NCBI RefSeq assembly: GCF_016808095.1
Contig: NC_068973.1
Span: 15,806,501-15,870,500 of the forward strand
Direction of reading: 5' to 3'
Length of the DNA stretch: 64,000 bases
Origin: Vigna angularis
Lineage: Eukaryota > Streptophyta > Magnoliopsida > Fabales > Fabaceae
The first letter of the stretch is position 1; the number at the start of each line of letters is the position of its first letter. A model generated the notes under the pieces. That model had not been told where the DNA came from. It made no database searches and saw only the letters and a program-made list of their open reading frames with translations. Both the position numbers and the translations under genes were made by a program. Of this stretch, positions 1 through 12,665 are shown piece after piece.

Positions 1-927
1 CTGGACCGAAAAAAACCAGAAGAAGAAACAGAGACTACCCAGGGTACAAGTGCAGAGAGGATTTTTCGAAGAGAATAATTCCATCCATCCCTATCATATA
101 TCTCTCCTTAACAAAAAAGATATATACGAGGGCCTACTCAAGACAAAATCTCTAAATCGCGAGTTAGTTAATTTTGATTCGCTCATTCCCTCTCCTTTTC
201 ACAGCTGCTGCCACTGTTCAATGCCATCAACACGTTCCTCTGCTCCCTTGTGAATTCCCTCATCTGCCCCCTTTACTTTTCCATTTATGACAACGCATCA
301 GCTAAATTATGGGCTAATTCATCCTAATCTGTTATCCTTTTTCACAAAGCAGAAGGCAGGCCTATACGTTGGTGCAAAAAAGACTCCATCCTAATATTTC
401 AAGCATATTTAATGAATAGAACCAAGTACACATGTGAATAAAGATTTCATTATGCCAGGATGTTTAATGAATAAAACCAAGTACATATTATGATGTAACT
501 ATATCTGTCTTTAATAAAGATTTCATTGACTAAAGATGTAAAAAGGCACAATATCATAGAATGGTGGTTGTGCACCACATTCTGTGGTGTGGGAGTTTCA
601 GGTTGGGGGAACCAAACCTCAATCCTTCTGGATCTTATTTCTGTAAAGAGTGCATTCACAACATAATCAATGAGAGTAGTTTTCTTTTACTTTAGCAAAC
701 AAAGTAATAATGCAAGCAAATTCATCTGAGATCCAGACTTTCAGAGCATATCCTTATATCACTGTTTTCAAATTAACATAATTTTCCCTAAAATCAAACT
801 TAGAACTCAAGACAGACAAAAAATTGAAATTTCAGGGATGTTTAAACACTGCATAGTACAGATAAGCTTCAGGTGGAAACCAAAGAAAAGAGTCAACAAA
901 TCGAACTTCAAAAAAGCAGTAATTTAC
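1..927. other. No exon recognised; 3' side of the WD40 gene
   Basis: This stretch lies downstream (minus strand) of the last WD40 exon found. I searched it by eye for the expected remaining WD repeats and found none, so they may lie left of the window after a long intron. A possible acceptor near 640 would add a few codons and then a stop in the phase left by the exon ending at 928, which could be an alternative terminal exon. The small ORFs here show no family resemblance. Confidence 0.5.
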
Positions 928-3900
928 CCTGTTTGAACCATGAACAAATTGAAGTCACAGGGATTGGGCAGCACACTCATGCATTTGCTATCAACCTGAT
1001 GCTTGAAATCTGCTCTTCCTACTCGAACATCATACCCAAATATCCTCTTATCTGCACCAACAGATAACACCATCTGCTTGTGCTGCATACCGGCAACTCC
1101 CATGACAGCAGATGAGTGAAGATTCCTATGCAACGCCTTTGGTTTCCACTTTTCACCCTCCTGCTCACTCCAAAGTACAACAGCATGGTCACTTCCACCA
1201 GTTACAAAACATGTATTTTCCCATGGCATAAAAACAATGCCATTGATAATTCCCTTAACATGAGGCTTGTCCTCTAAGAACTTTACGCGTTCTCCCTGCC
1301 AGTTACATAAGTTTGGCATATCAATAGCAATAAAAAAGATACCCAAACACAGTCTTACTTTTATGCCAGGACATTTGTGTTAAAAACCTTACCCCTTCTT
1401 GTCCTTTATTCAGATTTGTAATCGATACTTGAGAGTCGCCACCATCAGCACTGTATACTGCAAATAGGCTGTTTCCTTCTGGGTGCCAAACTAAATCTTC
1501 AGGCCACCTCCTCTGCTTTTGGGATGCACAATCTGTGGTGCTAAGACGAGAGGCTCCTGCTCTACAAAATTAAAGATGGGGAGAAGATAACTTAAATTAG
1601 ATAACATGGTTATGTTATTAAACATTTTGAAGTTATATAACAGAAACTGAGGCAGAGATTGCCAATGGTAGAAGAAAGAACCATTAAATGGTCAAGTTTA
1701 CAGTAAAATAGAAGAGAATGATGAAATTTAAGAAATATTTAGAAGTTCAAAGCATAAGTTTTCTACTACATACTTGATACAGTAATAGACTGCAGTAAAT
1801 GGAACGAGACATCATAGGGATCATAGATTGATTTGGTTTAAAAAACAGATAAGTATTAGAAAATCTCCACCTTTCGACGTCTGCTATACAAAATAAAAGA
1901 ATAAAAACTCCCGAAAGTACCACTAGAAAGATAAATAAGGGCATACCCCTTAGCCTGAATTTGCCAGAAGTTGACCATTCCATCCAGAGCACTGCATTAA
2001 TAACCAAAAGGTAGCATATCTCAGGCTCGAAGGAATATATCAATGTTGTATCACCAGGAACATATCTTACATAAAGAGAAATTCAAGCTGAAGTCAACAA
2101 AAACTGACTCAGTTACATAATATGTTCTTGTCTTGAACAGCTAAATATTCTGTCAGAAAAAGAACAGCCTTTACCAATGTTTTAAATATTGCTGGCCAAA
2201 ACTGCTATAGTGGGATAGCCACAACAACTGTGGAAGATAAAGCTAGTGGAAGATAGAGAATTTGGTGATTTTCTACAGATTGAAGTACTCATCAGCTCTC
2301 TATTTATAACCATTCAGAATGACTAGCATTTAAGAACAGCAAATAGAAACCCTCAGATAATGATAAGCTATACATAAATCTGCCTCTCCAGTTAACCTAA
2401 ACATTAATCTCCTATAAATAGTAATAGAAACAGTTTCCAACAACAGTAAATACAGAACTGATGAATCAGAACAGCCATGTAACCTCCTAGACTTTAAATA
2501 CTAGTCAAGACCCATTTCCAACACTCCCCTCAAGATAAAACTCGCATTTTAGAATGTTACACAAAAAACATTGAATTCATGAAAACACCGGTTGGGACTA
2601 AAAAAATGAAAAAGATTATTCAATACCGTATGGTAGATAAAGATTGAACCTACTTTGATACCATATGGTAGATAAAGATAGAGATTTTGGTGAATGCTGC
2701 TGCACCACTACAGCAAACTATTTATTCCTTGCATTTTACAAAATAATTTATTATTATAATTATAATCATTAATAAACTAATCTTTCCTGTAGAGGTGTCC
2801 GTTGACCAATCCAATCTGATGGAAATGCCCCATCGTTTTTTAATATAAATGTAAAAGGCCAGAGGGACACGAACTTGAATCTCATAAATTAGAAGACCAC
2901 TAAAATTTCACATCCTCACTTGTAGAGTAGATTTATACACATTTTAAGCTGACGCCCCTAACATTAAAAGCCTAGTTAGTGATCCATCGTATTGCAATTT
3001 AAAAATTTAGGGTACAAGTTAATAACATTTGACCCCATGCCTACTGTGGCCAAAAACTGAGAAAAGAAAAGTGATGCTGATACGTGAAACAACGCTAAAA
3101 GCAAGTTCTTTTATTGAATAAAATGAAATGACTCTAGTACCTAGTCACAAAAAGCTGATCATTCACTGGGCACAAAGCAATACTCCGCAATTTCCTCTTG
3201 TGTTGACTTGAGACGTGGTTGCTTGTTTGAGAGTGTACTAAGCTTGGTGAAGAACTCTTGCGTATTAAAGGAATCAATTCCTTGTGTTCTTTTTGTTCTG
3301 GAAAGCAGAAAAATCTTACGAAGCTTAATTACGAGCAAAAGCAATCTAGAAACGAAAATCTACACGCTATCCTAGAAATGAATAACTAACCAAATTTCCT
3401 TTTTGTCCCTTTGTCCTTGATTTCGGTTTTTTGCTGGTCAGAAGAAAGTCTATGGGACTTGTCATATTTTCCCCTAGAGCTATCACCTGTGATTGGAGAA
3501 TTATGAATTCCAGGAGTGGCCTCAGAATTGGAACTTACTGAAGCTTTTGAAGAAGGTTTTGGCAACAATACAGGTTGTGAAATTTTTGGATTCACTGAAG
3601 GAATAAGAAGTTCTGGTTTAGATTGATGTAGGTTTTTGATAGAACCTTCATTTCTATCAATGGGACTATTTGATCTGCGCTCTATCTTCACTGTTTTAAT
3701 TCCATCATCGAAGGTATTTCGGGATGACACTGCATTAGTCTGACCTCGAAGGCGAGCCAATTTGGATTCAGAATCTTGCAACCTTTTCTCCGCATCATGA
3801 AGCTTCACATGTTTCCGAAACATAAAATCAGTTTATAGTTATTCATGCGAAGATTTCAAGAAAAGTTTGGTACAGGTTACATATTTGACTAATACAGCAA

Positions 3901-4672
3901 AAACAAAGACATAAAAGTTTCTCACAGGAACACCAACAACTAGGAATCAGGCACCACATTAAGCTAGGAGGAACCATTCTATGAATAATGAAATTCCCCA
4001 AGGTTAATAACTAGGGTTCCGGACAGATTACACGGAAAAATAGAACCAAAATACAATCTCCAAAACAAATTGATAAAAGAAATACGCAATGCCATCACAT
4101 TGAGAAACGTTAATAAGCATCAAAGATTGCACACACAATTGAACTTCTCCCAAAGAAAAAAGCCAGTTCCTTTGATGATAAATGTGAATGAAAATTTGGA
4201 AATTAATTCACCACATGACTATAACGACCGCACACCAAAGTAGTTACTAGACTCAAATTTAAAAGGTTCACCTCTCACGAGATAAACAATACTAGCACTG
4301 GGCACAAAGGTTTTAAATTGCAGTTACAGAAGGAACAAAAGTAGTCAAAGTGGAACGAAAAAACAGAGCGAAGACGCTGTTTTATGATCAGAAGAGTTGG
4401 TAGTTAAAGTACACATAATAAACCTAAATGTGGAAGGATGCATAAGATTGAAAGAGAAGTATGTGCATGAGCAGGGAGTGGAAAAACGACGAAAACTAAG
4501 GGCAAAACGACAGGGAATGGAAATCGGAGGGTTAAGGGAAAACCTGGGTTTTGTAATAAGCGAAGCGGTGACGGAGGTTTTTGACTTCGCGGGTTCGGTG
4601 TTCGATCAAAGCGACCAATGCCTCTTCTTGTTCCTCTCTGCTGGTGCTGCCTCCGTTCTCGTTTGGTTCCAT
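928..4672 (-). CDS. Plant coiled-coil/WD40 repeat protein (transducin superfamily), 3' end missing
   Basis: Six coding exons join in frame on the minus strand: 4544-4672, 3391-3802, 3141-3297, 1947-1991, 1393-1561 and 928-1295. All introns are GT-AG and the phases agree, giving 426 codons plus 2 nt. The start is the ATG at 4672, in a short acidic first exon (MEPNENGG...) whose frame leads through the first splice. Residues about 20-65 are charged and heptad-like (LHDAEKRLQDSESKLARLRG), suggesting a coiled coil. A Ser/Pro/Lys-rich linker to about residue 180 follows. WD40 blades then begin, with LRSIALCPVNDQLFVT, SALDGMVNFWQ, WPEDLVWHPEGNSLFAVY, FVTGGSDHAVVLW and VLSVGADKRIFGYD. WD40 propellers act as scaffolds; the partner of this family is not known to me. 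The propeller is incomplete because no exon after 928 was found, so the gene runs off the left edge or is truncated. Confidence 0.9.
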
Positions 4673-5027
4673 TTTGACATCACCTCGTACCTTCGGATGT
4701 GTTAAGAATCGGAGAAAACTACCACCAAATTGTCTTGTGTTTGGTGTTCTCTTTCTTCGCTACCTCTGCCACTGGGTTAGTTTTATTTTCAGACTTTGGG
4801 AACCTTTCAGATTTTCTCATCATAACAAAAGATTTATTATTAAATATATTATTAAACTATAAAATAATTTTCGAAAAAGATTTATTATGATCTTCAATTG
4901 TATTTTTATCACTAGAGGTTAACATTGTATTTTTTTAATCACGATTTATAAAAAGATATTTATAAATAAAACTTTTGAATTTGTTACTCAAGAAATGGTA
5001 TGTATTTTTACAAATTATTACCAATTT
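4673..5027 (-). promoter_or_regulatory. Upstream region of the WD40 gene
   Basis: This is the interval between the WD40 start codon and the target duplication of the neighbouring MULE. It should hold the 5' leader and core promoter, but I see no clear TATA box. The inner half is moderately GC-rich and pyrimidine-rich on the minus strand, as plant leaders often are. The outer half is AT-rich. Confidence 0.3.
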
Positions 5028-6429
5028 TAATATCATGGTTTAATACCTATTTTGATCTCTCGATTTATAGGTTGTGTTCAAAATTGTTTTCCTTTTTTCC
5101 AAAAGTTCACAAACGTCCTATATTTTGCAAAAACAGTTTAAATTGATCATTTTTGTTTACGGCGTTAAAAGACTAACGTTAGAGTTGCTCTACTGGCCAA
5201 AATTAAATGACCTGTCCAGTTAGTCCAATTAGTTGGCAAGCTCAGCCAATAAGAGACTGCCACGTGGCAACCCCCTCTCCACTCAAAAGCTTTATCACAC
5301 TTCTTCATCTTCTACCATCACTGTAATCATCGACACCATTAACCAATCACATTGTAATTCAGTTGCCAAGAAACAAAATATTAAAGTGAGGGAGAAAAAC
5401 ATTCATAGGGTGAAGACCAGCTTAGAGTTCATGAGATTGTTCTTTGGTTTCTTTGTTGCTTGAATCAAGTGTCGACGCTAATTGAGAAGAAGAATCTAAA
5501 GTTTGATGAGCATTTTCGGGGTTATTGGCGTTGTTGTTCTCTGATTCCTTCTTCTCCATTATGAAATCCATAATCGCATGCTGCTTCCCAAACCCTAATC
5601 CCCTTTTCCCAAACCCTAATTGCACGTTGCTTCAGACATAATTTAACCTGTTTTTATTTATGTTTATTCAATTTTGTTTTACTAGGATAAAAAACCTCAC
5701 TATCTTCCAATCTCATTGTCTCACTCTTGCCGTAAACCAACATCGTCGTCGCCCCGTGCGCCTCCGCTCTCTCCACTACTGCGTCGTGCCCCATCTCCCC
5801 GCCCTTCCGCACGATTTTTATTTGCAGATCCTGGCTTATAAGATGAAGTAGCAGAATTCATATGCTTGGGTTTAGCAGATGATGAACAAACCCCTGAACT
5901 ATTATGTGTATATGAATAATTAAACAGAATAGTGAAAAATGTTTGGTTGTGTCTATCCCTTTTAATAACATTGGTATATTTTAAAACACAAATTCGAAAT
6001 TTGATTTGTTCCGGCAAGGTGAAGGTGCAGGGTGAGGGCACATAGCTAGGAAGAAATGGTGGAGTTTGAGAAAGTAGAGAGAAAGATTTCCACCAGAGAG
6101 AAGAGGAGGAGAAGGAAGGTGTAGAAGAGTGAGAGAAATGCATAGCAAAGAAACCGAGAATGCCACGTAATAAATAAATTGTACAACTCATTCAGATCTC
6201 GCCAGGTAAGCAACTTTGTCTTTAATTTTTTAACGTCGTAAGCAAAAAGGAGATCTCGCCAGGTAAGCAACTTTGTCTTTAATTTTTTAACGTCGTAAGC
6301 AAAAAGGAGTAACGTAAATCGTTTTTGCAAAAATATAGGACGGTTGTGAACTTTTGAAAAAAAAGGAGGACAACTTTGAACACACTCTACAAATTAAGGG
6401 ACCAAAATAGGTATTAAGCCTAATATCAT
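5028..6429. mobile_element. Non-autonomous Mutator-like element (MULE 1) with 9-bp target duplication
   Basis: The element spans 5037-6420. Its ends are inverted repeats of roughly 110 bp: the left begins GGTTTAATACCTATTTTG and the right, read on the other strand, GGCTTAATACCTATTTTG. It is flanked by a perfect 9-bp duplication TAATATCAT at 5028-5036 and 6421-6429. Long terminal inverted repeats with a 9-bp duplication are the signature of Mutator-superfamily elements. No transposase is present, so it must have been moved in trans. The interior is more GC-rich near 5720-5850 than the surrounding DNA and may be captured gene sequence, but I recognise no family. The small ORFs on both strands inside it are not supported as genes. 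Confidence 0.88.
6194..6309. repeat. 57-bp tandem duplication inside MULE 1
   Basis: Two head-to-tail copies of a 57-bp unit start with AGATCTCGCCAGGTAAGCAA at 6194 and 6251. They look identical by eye, which suggests a recent duplication just inside the right inverted repeat. Confidence 0.9.
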
Positions 6430-9270
6430 TCATTCAAATGTAAAGTAAATATTTTCGCTAAATCTTTACGAGAATTGAAAATGCATTATATTTATAGTCA
6501 GTTTTACATATTACTTATGCGATGTCACGGATTTACAACAATTAGTAAATTTTAAAACTTTATTATAGTACGAAAATGTATTTTTCAAAACACCTTAATC
6601 TTTTGACATGCATAATTTATTCAAAACATAATAGTTCCAAAAGTCTTGTCCAATTACATTATTCTAAAAATAATTAAAATGACTAAGAAAATAAACCAAC
6701 TACAATTACATTGTTTCAAAAGTATATACTAAAAGAAGAACCCTAGAGGTAATTCGTTAGCAAGTAAGTGAATTTGTTAAGTGAGTCTATGATTGTAAAT
6801 TTTAAATGAGGGTTATCAATGTTATGGAATCATTATGGTTTTGAGAGGTTGAAAGTATATTGAAGCAATAAATTGTTTCGTATAAACATGTTGTGTTCAT
6901 TGTATTGATATGGTCTTTCGTAAGGAGGAATTCCATATTGGTTAGTATAGTATTATGCATATAATATTAGGTGATGAAAGTTTAAGAAGATTTCCACAAT
7001 TGGAATTTGAGGTAAGAGACTCTTATAAGTGAATTAATCTTATTATGAGGGATTTAAACCTAGTAAATTTGGGTTGGTCATGACATTTTACATTGTGGTT
7101 ACATGACTTCACTATTATTTAACTCAATGCTTAAATATTTTGGAATTGAGTATAAGATGTAATTAATTGAGAATATATGTTATATGTATAATGTATGAAT
7201 TGATATTTCATTTTAAATATTATGACTGTGTAATATATGATGGGATAAAATATTGCTAGCTTGCAATGTTATTTTATTATGTTTGATTTGCTTTGCTATG
7301 ACCGCTTTTTATGAGCAGGCGATGATGTAAGGTAGTAGTGGAGTTCAATAGTGGGATAAACATTTTTATAGAAGATGTAGCACTCTTAATATTTCGTATG
7401 ATATATAAATATTTTGTGTGGTGTGAGTCTTATAAACTCTTTAATATCAAAATTATGATAAGTTTTACATAATTTTTTTATTAAGTATCGTAATTAAAAA
7501 TTGAAAGTATTCCAATTTAATATTTACTACACATCATTGTTTCAATATTATTTGTACAATAATTATTCATATGTAGAATTTGTCATAGTAAACATAACTG
7601 TGGTAACTGGTCACATTATAATATACGTAATTTTGAATTTATTAATCATATTTACATTTTCTTTTTCATCATAACATGTTTTTAATTCAATTCATTTCAT
7701 AAAATAATTAATATATCATTATTTTAAATTAATCTTGGCTCATTTTATATTTAAGACAATTTCACAATGAATTAAAATTCATTGACTAAATTTATTTGAT
7801 TTAGTTTTCAGTTACTCTTGGGTTGAGTTTCGTTCAAATCTCATTCACAATGTGAATTTTATGAAACTCATTAGACAACTCTTCATAGTTAAATAAATTA
7901 AGTTTGAGATTGGTCATCTTTTCTTTAAACAAGATTAATTAAGTGAATTCTTGTTCAATAAATGATGTAAAACTAAAAATATGCATAAATTTACCAAAAA
8001 TAAATTTATAATCTCAAATTATCTATCCCATTCAATTTTATATATAAAACATAATTCTTTCATCAAATAGAATCTCAGTCACATTATCAATGTGTAACAC
8101 CCAATTCATTCAAAATGATATCTAATTGCAACAAATTACCAACTAATACAAAATATGTCCATGCAAAACCATAAATAAAATACCTTCATATGTAAAAAAA
8201 ATTCACAAACAATTATAAGAGTAACTATATAATTCGTTAGTCAACAAAAGTTCAAATTTCAATGTCAAACTTAAGTACTTCTAAAAACAATTCAATTCCC
8301 CTTAGCTCAAAATTATAAGAAAAAACAATCTAATAGAAAACAAGTTAAAACACACCTAAAGATTAATAACATAGAGGAAAATAATCCAAACCACCATAAC
8401 ACACTAAAAATCTATGAATCTTAAAGCACTCACGATACAAGCTAAAAAAATTTATAAAAACAAAAAGAACTTACTTTAAAAGTGACCAAATATATAGAAA
8501 TATATATAGAGAAAAGTAGAAGTTTTATAATCTTCTTACTAATAATTTTGTTTTGTTTCAATAAAAGTATTTAATAGCTTAAGTAAGAGTTGAATTTAAG
8601 AATAATTAAAAATATATTTTTTTCTTAATTCTTATATGCATATTTTAAAAACAAAATCGTGATAGAATTCGAAGATTCAAAGCCAACAATAGTTTAAATA
8701 TGACAATTGACATAAACTGTGTTATTTTAACACTTATTTAAGGTCAAAACATAAAAAAGTAATTATAAAACTTAACTTTTGTTTTCCTATGACCTAATTG
8801 GAATTTTGTTTCCATATTTTAATAGTTTCATGTTGTTAGGAATAGAGATTAAAGTTAATATAAATACACTTCTTCTCATAATTTTCAATAAATATATTTT
8901 AAGAACAAAACCATAATTAAACTCTAAATTTAAAAGTCAATCATATATTGAATGTTATAATTATCCAAGGATGTTATACCAATAAATTTGAAATTTAAAT
9001 ATTTTCTTAAAAATTCACTTAATAGAAAGTAAAGATAAAATTTTCTCATCTTCTCTTCCACTCTATTTTTTTTTCTTTTTCAGTCTCTCTTAAATCCAAA
9101 TATAAACTAAGTAGAATTTCCGAATCTTACATCATATTTTATACTTCCTTAATTAGGATAACTACTTAAAAACTTTCATTAACTTTTATCACTATAGTTC
9201 TTAAATATTCATTGATGTTATTAAGATTTTTATACCAAAATATTATGCAATCCACGTTTTCTGTACCAAT
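6430..9270. other. AT-rich intergenic DNA
   Basis: No coding exon, RNA gene or clear transposon end was seen in this 2.8-kb stretch. It is AT-rich with many short A/T runs and has no ORF worth reporting. It may contain old, unrecognisable repeat sequence. Confidence 0.6.
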
Positions 9271-10857
9271 TTTTTTTCAGGTTTAATAGCTTACTTCGTT
9301 CCCATGTTAAGGGATGAATTTCTGTTTAGTACCCGGTTTTAAAAATGAAGACATTGGGTTCCTATGTTATGAAAAATGTATGAATAAGGTTTTGTTCGTT
9401 AAATTAATAGCAAACGACGTTAACTCCAACTTTTTCTCTCTCTTGATCAGTTTTTTTATCAGCTTTTTGTCTCTCCTTCCACGCGCCTTCACTTCCACAC
9501 TTGCTCCTCTCTCTCATCCTTTCAACTTCAATCACTCTGCCGCCCCTTTCAAACCCTCCCTCCTCCGCATACCCAATTCTCACCTCTTTTCCCTCTCCGA
9601 CATCGGCTCAGGCGGAAACGACACTCGTGACGGCGGCTGCGGCTCCAACAGTCCAAATTCCGGTGGCTCTAGCTATGAATGTTTGTGTGTATAAGAGTTG
9701 AGTAATGTATTCTCTTTCTTCTTCCTATTCACTCATTTCTAATTCAATCTTTTCTTTCAACAAGGAACCCACCACTGTACCTACTAATACCAAATATAAC
9801 CTGCCAAGGAGATATATTCCCCAAATCATAAAACAACCATGCAAAACTTCCCTTAATTCACTTTCTCCTATAATTTCTCCACGCTTACCTACATATATTC
9901 CCCAAATCATAAAACAACCATTTTATATCCTCCAGCTTCTCCTCTTTTCTAATCCACTAAACACCAAACTTCACTTTCTTTTTCTTACAACATAACCCAT
10001 TCACAGTTCTTTAACCCAACAACTTTCATTATTTTCTAGTAACAACACAGCCACCCTAAAGTTCTTCTCCTCTAACACCCATTCATCACCAACACTCTCA
10101 CCACTTTACTCCTTCATTTGAGGCAACTCTGGAGCTTCTCCTCTTCATCAAACTGATACCCCAACACCAAGATATACCTATTTTTTCCACCCAATACTTC
10201 ACCTTCATCTTTCAACCTTTCCTGCTCTAATATTTCAACCCATCTTCTTAGCTATCCAACTTCATGCAACATCCTACTTCTTCTTTTCTTTCTTAACACC
10301 AATAACCCAAACCTAGGGAACCTTCATCTTCTCCCTCAACCCCTCACGGATCCATCACCATCCTGTATTCCCAATCTAACCTAACCATCTTCTCGCTCAA
10401 AACCCCCACACTTCTCTTTTTCCCACTCACCTATTTCCTTCATCACCTATACACCCTGATACACCAAATCTCATCACTCCTCATTCAGCTTACTCCCATG
10501 TTGCATTTGGTTTGCATTATCTGTGTTAAATGCGTTTAACCCGCGACATCCATGAAAAAAGAAGTCTGATACTACAATCCAATATATTAGTGCAGGAAAT
10601 GTAGAGGAGAGAGAAGAAAAAGGGTGGAAGAAGAACAGAAAAAGCTGAAACATGGTAGGAAATGCAGAGGAGAGAGAAGAAAAAGTACAGATTCGTCAGC
10701 TGGAGTTAACTCCGTTTATGTGAATTTAACGGAAGGGATCCAATTGATACAATTTATACTACTTTGGGATAAAATAGAAACATTTTAAAAACCGGGTACT
10801 AAACAGAAATTCACCCCTTAACATGGGGACGAAGTAAGCTATTAAGCTTTTTTTTAA
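9271..10857. mobile_element. Non-autonomous Mutator-like element (MULE 2), possible gene capture
   Basis: Inverted ends of about 65 bp bound 9280-10848. The left reads GGTTTAATAGCTTACTTCG and the right, on the other strand, AGCTTAATAGCTTACTTCG; both continue with CCCATGTTAAGGG-like and GTACCCGGTTTTAAAA-like blocks. The flanks 9271-9279 and 10849-10857 are T-rich 9-mers differing at one position, consistent with a Mutator-type duplication. No transposase is present. The interior (about 9480-10500) is C- and T-rich and includes an open stretch at 9501-9701 with Ser/Pro/Ala-rich translation, which could be a captured first exon; no family was recognised. A 28-bp block near 9811 is repeated near 9893, and a purine-rich block near 10596 is repeated near 10659. 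Confidence 0.8.
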
Positions 10858-12665
10858 TCAGTCTTTACTTTTATATAGCCGAAATAATATCTAAACTAAA
10901 TGACAGATATTATCTTTTACATATGATCTATAATCCAAAAGACATGAACTTTATCATAAATATTTGAAGAAAAAAAATTAAAAATATTATTTTTATAAAA
11001 TAAATTTTGTTTATGTGTAAGTTAATTTATAGTTTTTAAAATTATTTTATTTAAATTTTTACTTTCTAATTTGTATATAAATTAATTTCAACTTATTAAA
11101 ATATTCTTTGTAAAATCTCAGTGAAAAAAAAAATCGTCCGTGACGTTTTGTGCATGAATTGAAAGGTGTCATCGTTAAAAGTGTTGCCTCTTGAAACCAA
11201 AAGATAAAATCACTCCTAGTTTCGGTAAAGTTTGTGCGAACTGCGCTGACACATCGGTTGGAGTTGTTAACTATTTTTGGAACGGACTTCTATCTGTGTT
11301 AAAAAAATATCAAAACAAAAATAAAAAATATATGATCAAACTTGAAACCTCTTTAAACGAATTTAATGAAGGTAGAACGACTTGATCTTGTGCATTTGGA
11401 ATAAGTGATGTGCTAAGAGAGTAACAACACCTACTTAAAGGTTCTAAATTCATCGTATATTTAATTGATGCACAAATTCTAACACTTTAAAATATTTTTT
11501 TATAGTAATAATAGTAAATAATTAACTAAAATATAATAATAAATTAAATCATCTTATCTTTTACTTAATTTTATAATTTTTAATTGATCTAAATAATTTT
11601 TAATTTTTTACTTTCTCACCATCCAAACTAAACTTGGCAGAAGAAGGATCAGTCACTGTCATGGTAAGAAAAGCCAAATATCTATATACAGAACATATAT
11701 CATTTCATCAAGTCTTGTTGCAGACAACGTGCCGCTGCAAGTCATGACCATAAAGCTCACCACCAGTCACTTCCGTACAAATAAATGCCAACATATGTCA
11801 TTCTGAACATACAATTTGTAAAAATAGTTTTCTTCATCAAAAAAACTTTTAGATAAGACCTTATAATCATCAAACTTCGAAAAATATGCATAATCAATAC
11901 ACTTAACTTGTATAGAATTTTCTTTTATTTAACTTCTTCAAAAGTTAAACGTATATCTTGATTTAATTTAAAAAGAAACGAATTTAAACAGTTTATGTAT
12001 ACTCAACTTTCTTTTTTCTGACTGAGGAATCTTTAATATGAAAGAAAGTGCTACTAGTATATGTAACTAATGCTGAGTTAAGCATTTTTGTAAGCACTGA
12101 CGAAAGAATGCAGAAATAAGAATCGAAACAGCAATATCCGAACGACTACCATCGAAGAATGTTCCATTTAAATGTGTTCCCTCAACAATCCATCATATGA
12201 TCATATGGACAGAAAATCCCATAAGGACACCAATGCCTGGGAATATAGGGAAACAAAATTACATATGAACATTAAACAGTGAAAACAAAACCAGCAAGTA
12301 CCCAAGAAACCCGCAATGATGCTTATTATCTCAAGGGAACTGCAAAATGTCACATTGTCCATTCACAGCCAGCCAAAATTTTAAGCTTCAGTTTAGCCAT
12401 TCTCGAAACTTGTGAGATGGTAGAAGTACTCCATGCAAAATTTTAGGAAAATAACGAAAACACAAGAACCAGTGGCTTCATTCTGGTTATGTACCTCATC
12501 ATCCAAAAACTCTTTGCAAGGCTCCTCTATGGGAAAAAATTGTGAGCCCCCTCACTTTCCGACCAGCTCCAACTCCTCGCCCAATCGAACAAAAAGAAAA
12601 ATGTAAATATACAGTCTTGGAGTTGACATGACAGGCAACATTGAACTGTTAGTGCATTAGGCAAA
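10858..12665. other. Intergenic DNA and probable 3' UTR of the MEI2-like gene
   Basis: The right part, roughly 12100-12665, is less AT-rich and lies directly downstream of the MEI2-like stop codon on the minus strand, so it probably holds the 3' UTR. No poly(A) site was assigned. The rest is AT-rich. A small plus-strand ORF at 11191-11385 has no recognisable motif and is not called. Confidence 0.5.

Noticed and set aside
5580..5625. Telomere-like AAACCCTAA words
   Set aside because: Only two isolated units inside MULE 1, not an interstitial telomere array.
5721..6191. 156-codon minus-strand ORF in MULE 1
   Set aside because: It crosses captured-looking and repeat-derived DNA, has no motif, and the neighbouring ORF at 6046-6330 exists only because of the 57-bp tandem duplication.
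9314..9694. 126-codon ORF in MULE 2 as a gene
   Set aside because: Its first third is the terminal inverted repeat and no family was recognised; treated as part of the transposon.
11191..11385. 64-codon plus-strand ORF
   Set aside because: Short, no motif, in AT-rich intergenic DNA, and no splice or promoter context.
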